Shown: in pieces, positions 6,322 to 12,659 of the stretch | How the letters are laid out: each line of letters starts with the position of its first letter | How positions within the stretch are numbered: the first letter of the stretch is position 1 | Source: Pseudomonadota bacterium | GTDB lineage: Bacteria; Pseudomonadota; Alphaproteobacteria; Elsterales; Elsteraceae | Direction of reading: 5' to 3' | Assembly (NCBI GenBank): GCA_016195115.1 | Contig: JACQAI010000274.1 | Span: 1 to 12,764, forward strand | DNA length: 12,764 bases | The notes under the pieces: model-generated | Databases searched by the model: none | Told to the model about the DNA's origin: nothing | Seen by the model: only the letters and a program-made list of their open reading frames with translations | Program-made: the position numbers and the translations under genes

Positions 6322-7189
6322 GGAACGCGACGTCGTGGTGTCGTTCCGCGACCGCGGCTTCAAGTACGGCGACGCCGTGTTCGACACCTCGCGCACCTTC
6401 CACGGCAAGCTCTTCAAGCTCGAGGCCCACGTCGACCGGCTGTTCCGGTCGTTGCGCTATCTGCGCATCGAGCTCGGGCTGTCGCGCGGCGAGGTCGTCG
6501 AGATCACCGACGACGTGCTGGGGCGCAACCGCCATCTGCTCGGGCCCGAGGAGGACTACTGGGTGTCGCAGCGCGTCAGCCGCGGCGCCGACGCGCTCGA
6601 CGGCGCCCCGGCCACCGGCCCGACCGTGATCGTCGAGTGCACGCCGCTGCCGCTCAAGGCGCGCGCCCGGCTGTTCCGCGACGGCATCACGCTCGTCATC
6701 CCGTCGGTGCGCCGCACGCCACCCGACTCGCTGTCGCCCAACGCCAAGACCGACAACTACTTGAACATGATCATGGGCGACCTCGAGGTCACGTCGCACG
6801 ATCCCGCCGCCTGGGCGCTGCTGCTCGACAGCCGCGGCTTCCTGTCCGAAGGCATGGGCTCGAACCTGTTCGTGGTGCGCGACGGCGCGCTGTTCACGCC
6901 CAAGCGCCAGCAGGTGCTTCCGGGGGTCAGTCGCGGTGTCGTGATCGAGCTGGCGCAAAAACTCGGCATCGCGGTCGCCGAGGACGACCTCAACCCCTAC
7001 GACGCCTACACCGCCGACGAGGCGTTCGTGACCTCGACCAGCCTGTGCATCTGCCCGGCGCGCTCGCTCAACGGCGCCAAGTTCGGCGACGGCACGATCC
7101 CCGGCCCGGTCACCCAGCGTCTGACCGAGGCTTATCGCGAGCTCGTCCAGTGCGACTTCGTCGCCCAGCATCTGAGGCATCTGCAGTGA
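6299..7189 (+). CDS. Class IV PLP aminotransferase (BCAT/D-amino acid aminotransferase fold)
   Basis: A 296-residue fold-type IV enzyme related to branched-chain and D-amino-acid aminotransferases. Motifs include SFRDRGFKYGDAVFDT (15-30), the PLP-lysine region SPNAKTDNYLN with Lys150, the cofactor-binding SEGMGSNLF (183-191, Glu184), PGVSRG (208-213) and EAFVTSTS (241-248). The ATG at 6299 is chosen because GGAG lies at 6289-6292; an ATG at 6284 would add five residues and has a poorer site, and an in-frame stop at 6272 rules out anything longer. The first ten residues are proline-rich and come from a repeat; family members normally have about 10-15 further residues (a strand around an NG motif) before the DRGF region, so the N-terminus looks truncated or replaced. 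The stop overlaps the next start (TGATG), giving a coupled pair. Confidence 0.88.
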   Translation: MPPPYPPPERDVVVSFRDRGFKYGDAVFDTSRTFHGKLFKLEAHVDRLFRSLRYLRIELGLSRGEVVEITDDVLGRNRHLLGPEEDYWVSQRVSRGADALDGAPATGPTVIVECTPLPLKARARLFRDGITLVIPSVRRTPPDSLSPNAKTDNYLNMIMGDLEVTSHDPAAWALLLDSRGFLSEGMGSNLFVVRDGALFTPKRQQVLPGVSRGVVIELAQKLGIAVAEDDLNPYDAYTADEAFVTSTSLCICPARSLNGAKFGDGTIPGPVTQRLTEAYRELVQCDFVAQHLRHLQ

Positions 7190-8505
7190 TGGATCAGGCG
7201 ACGCGGCCGAACGCCGACATCGCGTCGGCGTTGCGCGAGGCCGAGGAGCACTATAGCACGGCCAATCCCAAGAGCCTGGCGCAGCACCAGGCGGCGACCG
7301 CGGCGCTGCCCGGCGGCAATACGCGCACGTCGATCTTCTACACGCCGTTCCCGCTTACCATGGCGCGCGGCGAAGGCCAGCGGCTGTGGGATCTCGACGG
7401 TCACCGCTACACCGACTTCCTCGGCGAATACACCGCCGGCATCTACGGTCATTCCCACCCCGTGATTCGCGCGGCACTCGACGCGGCGCTCGACGGCGGC
7501 ATCAATTTCGGCGCTCAGGGCGCGCTCGAGGCGCGCTTCGCCCAAGCCATCATCGACCGCTTCCCGTCGATCGAGCTGGTGCGCTTCACCAACTCGGGTA
7601 CCGAGGCCAACCTGATGGCGCTGGTGACCGCCCGCGCGGTCACCGGCCGCGCCAAGATCATGGTGTTCGACGGCGGCTATCACGGCGGCGTGTTCTATTT
7701 CCGCGGCACGCCGCCGGCGATCAACGCGCCGTTCGAGTTCGTCATCGCGCCCTACAACGACACCGACCAGACCTTGGCGCTGATCGAGCGCCACGCCAGC
7801 GAGCTCGCCGCCGTCATCCTCGAGCCGATGATGGGCAGCGGCGGCTGCATTCCGGCCGAGCGCGAGTTCCTGGGCGCGTTGCGCGCCGCCGCGACGCGCA
7901 GCGGCGCGATCCTGATCTTCGACGAGGTCATGACGTCACGCTTGTCGCCCGGCGGGCTGCAGCAGGCGACCGGCGTGTTGCCCGACCTCACGACCCTGGG
8001 CAAGTACATCGGCGGCGGCATGAGCTTCGGCGCGTTCGGCGGCCGCGCCGACCTGATGGCACGCTACGACCCGCGCCGCGAGGACCACTTCCCGCACGCC
8101 GGCACGTTCAACAACAACGTCTTGACCATGAACGCCGGGATCGCCGGCTTGACCAAGATCTACACCGCCGAGGCGGCCGCCGCGCTCAACGCGCGCGGCG
8201 ACCGGCTGCGCGCGCGGCTCAACGCGCTGACGCGCGAGCGCGGCCTGGCGATGCAGTTCACCGGCTTGGGCTCGATGCTCCAGGTTCACATGCGCGGCGG
8301 CATGATCCGCACGCCGGCGGATGCCGCCCAAGGCGACGCGGCGCTGCGCGATCTGTTCTTCTTCGACATGCTGCAGCGCGGCCACTGGTTCGCCAAGCGC
8401 GGCATGGCGGCGCTGTCGCTCGCGATCACGGATGAGGACTGCGACGCGCTGGCGGCCGCGGTCGAGGATTTCTGCGCGGTGCGCGGCTCGCTGCTGCGCG
8501 GCTAG
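7189..8505 (+). CDS. Class III PLP aminotransferase, glutamate-1-semialdehyde aminomutase-like
   Basis: A 438-residue fold-type I enzyme. It shows the substrate-entry region PGGNTRTSIFYTPFP (41-55), SGTEAN (136-141) for phosphate binding, GGYHGG (162-167), FDEVMTSRLSPGG (244-256) with the pyridine-binding Asp245, and the Schiff-base Lys272 in TLGKYIGGGMSFGAFGG. The pattern is that of glutamate-1-semialdehyde 2,1-aminomutase relatives. The context is not tetrapyrrole synthesis and the gene is coupled to another aminotransferase, so a catabolic aminotransferase or aminomutase is more likely than a true HemL. The start is the ATG overlapping the previous stop. An open frame continues upstream to 6271, but that part is the out-of-frame shadow of the class IV gene, not a fusion. 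Downstream lies a 30-bp inverted repeat that may end transcription. Confidence 0.9.
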   Translation: MDQATRPNADIASALREAEEHYSTANPKSLAQHQAATAALPGGNTRTSIFYTPFPLTMARGEGQRLWDLDGHRYTDFLGEYTAGIYGHSHPVIRAALDAALDGGINFGAQGALEARFAQAIIDRFPSIELVRFTNSGTEANLMALVTARAVTGRAKIMVFDGGYHGGVFYFRGTPPAINAPFEFVIAPYNDTDQTLALIERHASELAAVILEPMMGSGGCIPAEREFLGALRAAATRSGAILIFDEVMTSRLSPGGLQQATGVLPDLTTLGKYIGGGMSFGAFGGRADLMARYDPRREDHFPHAGTFNNNVLTMNAGIAGLTKIYTAEAAAALNARGDRLRARLNALTRERGLAMQFTGLGSMLQVHMRGGMIRTPADAAQGDAALRDLFFFDMLQRGHWFAKRGMAALSLAITDEDCDALAAAVEDFCAVRGSLLRG

Positions 8506-8528
8506 ATATGAGCCCGCCCAAGAAAAGC

Positions 8529-8618
8529 CCGTCATCCCGGCGAAAGCCGGGATCCAGGCTCACAAGCTCAAACAGCCGTCGCGCGACTCCTGGATCCCGG
8601 CTTTCGCCGGGATGACGG
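8529..8618. repeat. 30-bp perfect inverted repeat, GTCATCCCGGC dispersed element
   Basis: Arms 8529-8558 and 8589-8618 are exact reverse complements with a 30-base loop. Each arm also contains its own smaller hairpin, ATCCCGGC-GAAA-GCCGGGAT, which has a GNRA tetraloop when transcribed from the plus strand. The core (GTCATCCCGGCGAAAGCC) is a widely dispersed intergenic repeat of proteobacteria. It lies 23 bases after the aminotransferase stop and may serve as its terminator or as an mRNA 3'-end stabiliser. Confidence 0.85.
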
Positions 8619-8641
8619 TTCTAGAGCGCTTTCGCGGGGAC

Positions 8642-8661
8642 GACGGTTCTAAAGAACCGTC
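8642..8661. terminator. Short hairpin at the convergent 3' ends
   Basis: GACGGTTCT (8642-8650) and AGAACCGTC (8653-8661) are perfect arms around AA. The dyad overlaps the stop codon (8660-8662) of the minus-strand 81-residue gene and lies after the rightward aminotransferase, so it could terminate either. No T-run follows on either strand. Confidence 0.3.
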
Positions 8662-8905
8662 AGTTCGGGCGGCTGGTGTGCTGCCTGTGCGCGCCGATGA
8701 TCGAGCGGACGATGGCGTCGATGCGCTGCTGCAACTCGGTGCTGCAGTCGCCGTGCAGCCCCGCATCGGCCTCCTCGGGTCGGCGCACCACCACCCAGAC
8801 GCCCAGCGGGATGAGGTCGCGGCGCAGCGCGGCGGCAAGCGCCTCGACGTCGTCGTCGGGCGGCAACGCCTGTTTGCAGTTCAGCACGTATTCCAAGCGA
8901 CGCAT
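8660..8905 (-). CDS. Small conserved-looking hypothetical protein (81 residues)
   Basis: I do not recognise this protein. It is soluble and acidic in the middle, with two cysteines (10 and 54), an alternating hydrophobic strand GVWVVVRR (35-42) and a C-terminal amphipathic helix (about 57-72) ending in a His/Arg-rich tail. Third codon positions are overwhelmingly G or C in this frame, which supports real coding. Competing minus-strand frames over the same bases give Ala/Arg-rich translations. The ATG at 8903-8905 has only a weak ribosome binding site, but is preceded by an AT-rich stretch (8923-8949) containing TAAAAT and TATTAT on the minus strand, which looks like a -10 region. It is a stand-alone gene converging on the aminotransferase pair. 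Confidence 0.55.
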   Translation of the reverse strand: MRRLEYVLNCKQALPPDDDVEALAAALRRDLIPLGVWVVVRRPEEADAGLHGDCSTELQQRIDAIVRSIIGAHRQHTSRPN

Positions 8906-8922
8906 GGTCCGTATCTCGCCCG

Positions 8923-8949
8923 AATTTTAACCATAATAACAATCATTCA
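8923..8949 (-). promoter_or_regulatory. AT-rich probable promoter region for the 81-residue gene
   Basis: A short AT-rich island in an otherwise very GC-rich region. On the minus strand it contains TATTAT (8933-8938) and TAAAAT (8924-8929) as candidate -10 elements. No good -35 was found at 16-18 bases, so the exact promoter is uncertain. Confidence 0.35.
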
Positions 8950-9015
8950 CAGGGTCGTCTAGACCATGTGGATTCTTTCGAGGATTCGGTTTCAAGATGT
9001 CGGCTGAGCCGTACC

Positions 9016-9056
9016 AAAAATTACGCCCACCGCGGCAGGGAACGGTCCCTCGGCGG
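9016..9056 (-). terminator. Possible terminator after the class II aldolase gene
   Basis: Read on the minus strand, CCGC-CG-AGGGA-CCGT-TCCCT-GCC-GCGG folds as a stem with one internal loop (9030-9056), followed nine bases later by TTTTT (9016-9020). It lies 46 bases past the aldolase stop. The gap between stem and T-run is longer than ideal. Confidence 0.35.
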
Positions 9057-9101
9057 CAGCCACCGGCGCGAGGCCGGGAGGCCGGATGGGGCCGGTCGAC
9101 G

Positions 9102-9881
9102 CTAGTTCTTGTAGGACGGGTCCTTGGCGTCGATGGCGCGCACCAGGGCGTTGAAGGCGCGGTCGCCGCGCGGACCCTGGTCGGTGAAGGCGGTCTGTGC
9201 CGCGACGCGGCTCGCGACCTCGGGCGAGCAGGGATGGACCTTGGTGCCGCTCGCCATCGCGGTCGCCTGCATCTGACACGCGCGCTCGAGCGCCCACATC
9301 ATGATGATCGCCTCGGGCACCGTGTGGCCGAGCGTCAGCAGGCCGTGATTGCGCAGGATCATGGCGTTCTTGTCGCCGAGATCGCGCACCAGGCGCGGCC
9401 CCTCGTCCGCGACCACCGTGGCGCCCTCGAAATCGTGATAGGCGATGCGGTCGTAGAACATCATCGCCTCGAGCGTCAGCGGCAGCAGGCCGCATGCCAT
9501 CGCCGACACCGCCGAGCCCGCGACCGTGTGGGTGTGGACGACGCAGTGCGCGTCGTCGCGCGCGCCGTGAACCGCGGCATGGATCGTGAAGCCGGCCGGG
9601 TTGACGTCCGCTCCGAACGGCCCGACACCGGGCTCGATGACGGTGCCGGCGATGTCGATCTTGACCAAGCTCGAGGCCGTGATCTCGCCGTACAACAACC
9701 CGTAGGGATTGATCAGGAAATGGCGCTGCGGGCCGGGCACCCGCACGGTGATGTGGTTGTAGATCAGCGACGTCCAGCCGAGATGGTCGATGATGCGATA
9801 GGCCGCCGCGAGCTCGACCCTGAGGCGCTGCTCGTCGCCCGACCATTTCTGCCGCACCACCCGCTGCACGTTCGCGCTCAT
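9102..9881 (-). CDS. Class II aldolase/adducin family protein
   Basis: A 259-residue protein with the metal-dependent class II aldolase fold. Metal-ligand histidines are visible in HCVVHTHT (112-119; His116 and His118) and in RNHG (177-180; His179). In fuculose-1-phosphate aldolase a catalytic Glu sits in PSSE a few residues before the first conserved His. Here that segment is NPAGFTIH (94-101), with Gly97 in the Glu position, so classical retro-aldol proton transfer by that residue is not expected. This is characteristic of the large adducin-like bacterial branch, whose reaction is unsettled. The ATG at 9881 follows GGAG six bases upstream; an in-frame ATG at 9893 is a less likely start. It lies 38 bases after the secreted-protein gene and is probably co-transcribed with it. 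Confidence 0.88.
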   Translation of the reverse strand: MSANVQRVVRQKWSGDEQRLRVELAAAYRIIDHLGWTSLIYNHITVRVPGPQRHFLINPYGLLYGEITASSLVKIDIAGTVIEPGVGPFGADVNPAGFTIHAAVHGARDDAHCVVHTHTVAGSAVSAMACGLLPLTLEAMMFYDRIAYHDFEGATVVADEGPRLVRDLGDKNAMILRNHGLLTLGHTVPEAIIMMWALERACQMQATAMASGTKVHPCSPEVASRVAAQTAFTDQGPRGDRAFNALVRAIDAKDPSYKN

Positions 9882-9919
9882 GCCCGTCTCCATTGCCAGC
9901 CCTGCCGCAGCGCGTGACT

Positions 9920-11170
9920 CTAGCGCCAGTCCTGGACCGGGAACAGGGTGCGGCGCTCGTCGGCGTCGGGGTCGTCGGCGGCGCAGTCGCGCCAAGCGCG
10001 ATTGGCGACGTCGACCAGCCGGAACCGATAAGGCGGTTGCCAGCGAACCAGGAAGTAGACGTCGGTCGGCTTGTCCGGGTTGCCGAAGCGCAGGCCGACC
10101 TGCCACAGGTCCGCCGCGCGCGCGCAGCGCCGCGTCGGTCCGAGGAACTCGCCCGAGCGATAGTCGGCGCGCAGCTGGTCGTGCCAGGGGTCGAGCGCGG
10201 TCCGTGCGGCGGCGTCGGTCCAGGCCACGGCCTCCTCCCAGGGCTCACGCAGCCACTCCTCGACAAAGTTGCCCGGGCCGAGCGCGATCGGATCGACCCG
10301 TCTGACCGCGCCGCCGTCGATACGGTAGTGGCGGACTGCCGTCCGATTGTGGACATCGAGATCGAGGCTGCCGGTACGGAACTCGATCAGTGCGTCGTTG
10401 GCGCCGACGCTGCCGAGGATCGGCGGCTCGCCGTCGAGAAAAGCCGGCTCGACGCGGTCGAGCAGCAGAGTCACGACCGACCGGGTCGGGCCGACCCGCC
10501 ACAGCCGATAGGTGACCGGGTGCCAATTCGACGCGCAGCGCGGTGGGTGGCCCAAGGTGAGGACGAGCCGGTCGCCGTCGTCATCGCCCGGCGCCCCCGA
10601 CACCAGCACGGCATCGAGGTGCAGCGGCTTGAAGGGCTGGCGCCCCGAGGTGTCCTGCTCGGCCGCGAGCAACAGCTGCCAGCGGTCGTTGCGCCAGGCA
10701 TAGACGTACGCCGATTCGTCGTAGCCGCAGATCACGCCGACCGCGGTGCGCACGACCAGGATCTTGCCGTTTTGCAGCCGCTGCAGGCGGATCTCGCCGA
10801 GAAAGCCGCGCGGGCTGTAGTCGACCGACGCGCCGCGGTCGCAGCGGTCGTGCAGCGTGCCGTCGCTCGCCTCGCACAGCAGATCGCCGTTGAACAGCTC
10901 GGCGCTCAGCTCGCGCGCCATGATGAGCTCATCGCCGTCGCGCACGAAAGCGCCGAGCCGATCCTCGACCCAGCCGCGCAGCTGCTGCTTGATCGCGGCG
11001 AACGCCGGGGTCTCGCCGTGCGAGCCGCGCGCACCGTAGGGATCGGGGCGCAGCGCCAGCAGCGCGGCGCGCAGGTCGGTCAGCGCGCTGTCCTGGGCGC
11101 CGGCGGGCGGTACGACGACGAGCAACGCCACCAAGGAGAATCCCAAGGGCAGCCAGCGTGTGCGATGCAT
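9920..11170 (-). CDS. Secreted protein of unknown function, six cysteines
   Basis: A 416-residue protein I do not recognise. It starts with a clear Sec signal peptide: basic MHRTRW, hydrophobic LPLGFSLVALLVVV, and a cleavage site after AGA at about residue 25. The mature part has exactly six cysteines, compatible with three periplasmic disulfides. It is rich in Trp, Asp and Arg, with many short beta-like segments (for example IRLQRL, GKILVVRTAVGVI, DRLVLTLG), suggesting an all-beta secreted domain. No lipobox, transmembrane segment or catalytic motif is evident. The coding frame has strong GC third-position bias over its full length. It starts 86 bases from the divergent dehydrogenase gene and is followed by the class II aldolase-like gene, with which it probably forms an operon. 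Confidence 0.8.
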   Translation of the reverse strand: MHRTRWLPLGFSLVALLVVVPPAGAQDSALTDLRAALLALRPDPYGARGSHGETPAFAAIKQQLRGWVEDRLGAFVRDGDELIMARELSAELFNGDLLCEASDGTLHDRCDRGASVDYSPRGFLGEIRLQRLQNGKILVVRTAVGVICGYDESAYVYAWRNDRWQLLLAAEQDTSGRQPFKPLHLDAVLVSGAPGDDDGDRLVLTLGHPPRCASNWHPVTYRLWRVGPTRSVVTLLLDRVEPAFLDGEPPILGSVGANDALIEFRTGSLDLDVHNRTAVRHYRIDGGAVRRVDPIALGPGNFVEEWLREPWEEAVAWTDAAARTALDPWHDQLRADYRSGEFLGPTRRCARAADLWQVGLRFGNPDKPTDVYFLVRWQPPYRFRLVDVANRAWRDCAADDPDADERRTLFPVQDWR

Positions 11171-11256
11171 CGAATCATCCGGCGAGGTCGCGCGAGCTTG
11201 CCTCCGCGCCCGACGATTGACAAGCTGCCGTCGGCTCGACCGCGCGCAGGCATGGC
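11171..11256. promoter_or_regulatory. Divergent intergenic region
   Basis: This 86-base gap separates divergent starts at 11170 and 11257 and must hold promoters for both sides. On the plus strand it has a perfect TTGACA (11217-11222), but no matching -10 at 16-18 bases, so no promoter is pinned down. Confidence 0.3.
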
Positions 11257-12222
11257 ATGAAGATCTGCATCGTCGGACCGGGGGCGATCGGCGGCTCGAT
11301 CGCCCAGCGGTTCGCCGCCCATTCCGGCCAGGACGTCTCGGTGCTGGCGCGCGGCGCCGCGCTCGAGGCGATCCGGCGCAACGGCGTCACCCTGATCTGC
11401 CGCGGTCGGCGCGATACCGTGCCGGTGCGCGCGGCCGCCGCGCCGGCCGAGCTCGGGCCCCAGGACGTCGTGGTCCTGGCGCTCAAGGCCTACTCGTTGG
11501 CCGCGGTCGCGCCGACCCTGACGCCGATGCTGACGCCCCAGACCGTCGTGGTGCCGGTCCAGAACGGCGTGCCGTGGTGGTACTTCTACATGGAGGGCGG
11601 GCGCTTGGACGGCTCGCGGCTCGACGCGATCGACCCCGACGGCGCAATCGAGCGCGCGCTGCCATCGCGCCAGGCGATCGGCGCCGTGACCTACGCGGGT
11701 GCCCGCGTGCCCGAGCCCGGCGTCGTCGACCTGACGTTGGACGAGCTGATGCTGTTCGGCGAACCCGACGGCTCGAGCTCGCCGCGGCTGGCCGAGATCG
11801 TCGGGCTGTTCGAGCGGGTCGGCTTCAAGTGCCAGGCGACGCCGGCGATCCGCAAGGCGATCTGGCTCAAGCTGTGGGGCAACGCGACGATGAATCCGGT
11901 CAGCGTGCTGGCCAATACCACGATCGATCGGCTGATCACCGACCCCGCCGTCAAGGCGACCTTGTCGGCCGCCATGCTCGAGGTCCGCGCGGTCGCCGGC
12001 GCGCTCGGCATGACGTTCGATTTCACGCTCGAGCAGCGCTTCGCCCAGGCGGCCGACCTCGGCGCCTTCAAGACCTCGATGCTGCAGGACCTCGAGGCCG
12101 GCCGCGCGCTCGAGATCGAGGCGCTGGTCGGCGTCGTGGTCGAGCTCGCGCACAAGCTCGACGTCAAGGTCCCCGTGATGGAGACGATCTACGCGCTGAC
12201 GCGGCTGCGCGGGCTGCGCTAG
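11257..12222 (+). CDS. Ketopantoate reductase (PanE/ApbA) family dehydrogenase
   Basis: A 321-residue NADP-dependent 2-hydroxyacid dehydrogenase. It has the nucleotide-binding GPGAIGG (7-13), LKAYSL with Lys77, and VQNG with Asn103. The catalytic lysine region is WLKLWGNATMNPVSVL (203-218), where Lys205 and Asn209 match the PanE catalytic Lys and substrate Asn. The C-terminal KTSMLQDLEAGRALEIEALVG (272-292) carries the substrate-binding Ser and Glu286. After the QNG motif there is a segment with WWYF (107-110) and a short insertion, typical of a paralogous group that need not make pantoate. The ATG at 11257 has AGG seven bases upstream; an ATG at 11252 is out of frame. Activity on another 2-oxo acid is plausible. 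It shares its stop-codon bases with the converging membrane-protein gene. Confidence 0.9.
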   Translation: MKICIVGPGAIGGSIAQRFAAHSGQDVSVLARGAALEAIRRNGVTLICRGRRDTVPVRAAAAPAELGPQDVVVLALKAYSLAAVAPTLTPMLTPQTVVVPVQNGVPWWYFYMEGGRLDGSRLDAIDPDGAIERALPSRQAIGAVTYAGARVPEPGVVDLTLDELMLFGEPDGSSSPRLAEIVGLFERVGFKCQATPAIRKAIWLKLWGNATMNPVSVLANTTIDRLITDPAVKATLSAAMLEVRAVAGALGMTFDFTLEQRFAQAADLGAFKTSMLQDLEAGRALEIEALVGVVVELAHKLDVKVPVMETIYALTRLRGLR

Positions 12223-12659
12223 GCGCTGGTCTTGCGTGCAGCATCGGGGCGGCGGAGGAAAATTGCACCCAAGCAAGCCGTCGCCATGCTCGCGAGCCAA
12301 AGCCAATAACCGACCGTGACACCAGTTATGGGAAGAAGCGTCCCGCTAGCATCCGTGATGACGGTGTTCATGAACAGGAATGCCGCCGCCGCGACCAACG
12401 CCACGAGGCTCAACACGATCGCGATGGCCTTCTCGCCGAACCCGATCATCACCCACGCGCTGAACAGGATCGGATTGGCCAACCAAGTCATATTCGCGCG
12501 CGTTTCGCCGACGGAAAAGAAACCGAGCAGCAGAACGAGCCAACCCGGCTGATCGGCGCAGCGTCCGTCGACGCAAAAAGCCTCGAAGGGTAGACAGGCG
12601 GCGTACACCGCCATGCTGGGGAGCAGGCTTCGGGCGCGGATCGGGATGGCGAACCTCAC
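12219..12659 (-). CDS. Small multi-pass membrane protein, hypothetical
   Basis: A 146-residue integral membrane protein of a family I cannot name. Hydrophobic segments lie at about 12-28, 40-51, 59-74, 77-98 and 113-135, giving four or five passes. A loop with two cysteines (CVDGRC, 29-34) precedes PGW (38-40) and the motif WLANPILF (59-66). The tail is basic (RRPDAARK). The chosen start is a GTG at 12657-12659 that overlaps the stop of the upstream gene (GTGA), a typical coupled junction. An in-frame extension to 12749 would overlap that upstream gene by about 90 bases and is Arg-rich and unlike a protein. Its own stop overlaps that of the convergent dehydrogenase. Confidence 0.65.
   Translation of the reverse strand: MRFAIPIRARSLLPSMAVYAACLPFEAFCVDGRCADQPGWLVLLLGFFSVGETRANMTWLANPILFSAWVMIGFGEKAIAIVLSLVALVAAAAFLFMNTVITDASGTLLPITGVTVGYWLWLASMATACLGAIFLRRPDAARKTSA

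Noticed and set aside
6197..7180. 327-residue minus-strand frame opposite the class IV aminotransferase
   Set aside because: Antisense shadow with biased composition and no motifs.
6271..7188. In-frame upstream extension of the class III aminotransferase to a 744-residue fusion
   Set aside because: This part is the +1/+2 shadow of the class IV aminotransferase; it is Arg-rich and motif-free, whereas the other frame has all class IV motifs and a TGATG junction.
8529..8618. Inverted repeat as ends of an insertion sequence
   Set aside because: Only 30 bases lie between the arms and no transposase is present; it is better explained as a dispersed non-coding repeat.
11217..11222. Perfect TTGACA -35 hexamer before the PanE-family gene
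   Set aside because: At 16-18 bases downstream only GC-rich sequence is found, with no acceptable -10, so it was not called as a promoter.
9893..11260. 455-residue plus-strand frame opposite the secreted protein
   Set aside because: The minus-strand frame has a signal peptide, six cysteines and a ribosome-level gene order; the plus frame is Arg/Ala/Val/Asp-rich shadow.
11080..12306. 408-residue minus-strand frame opposite the PanE-family gene
   Set aside because: PanE motifs are clear on the plus strand; the antisense translation is His/Arg/Asp-rich.
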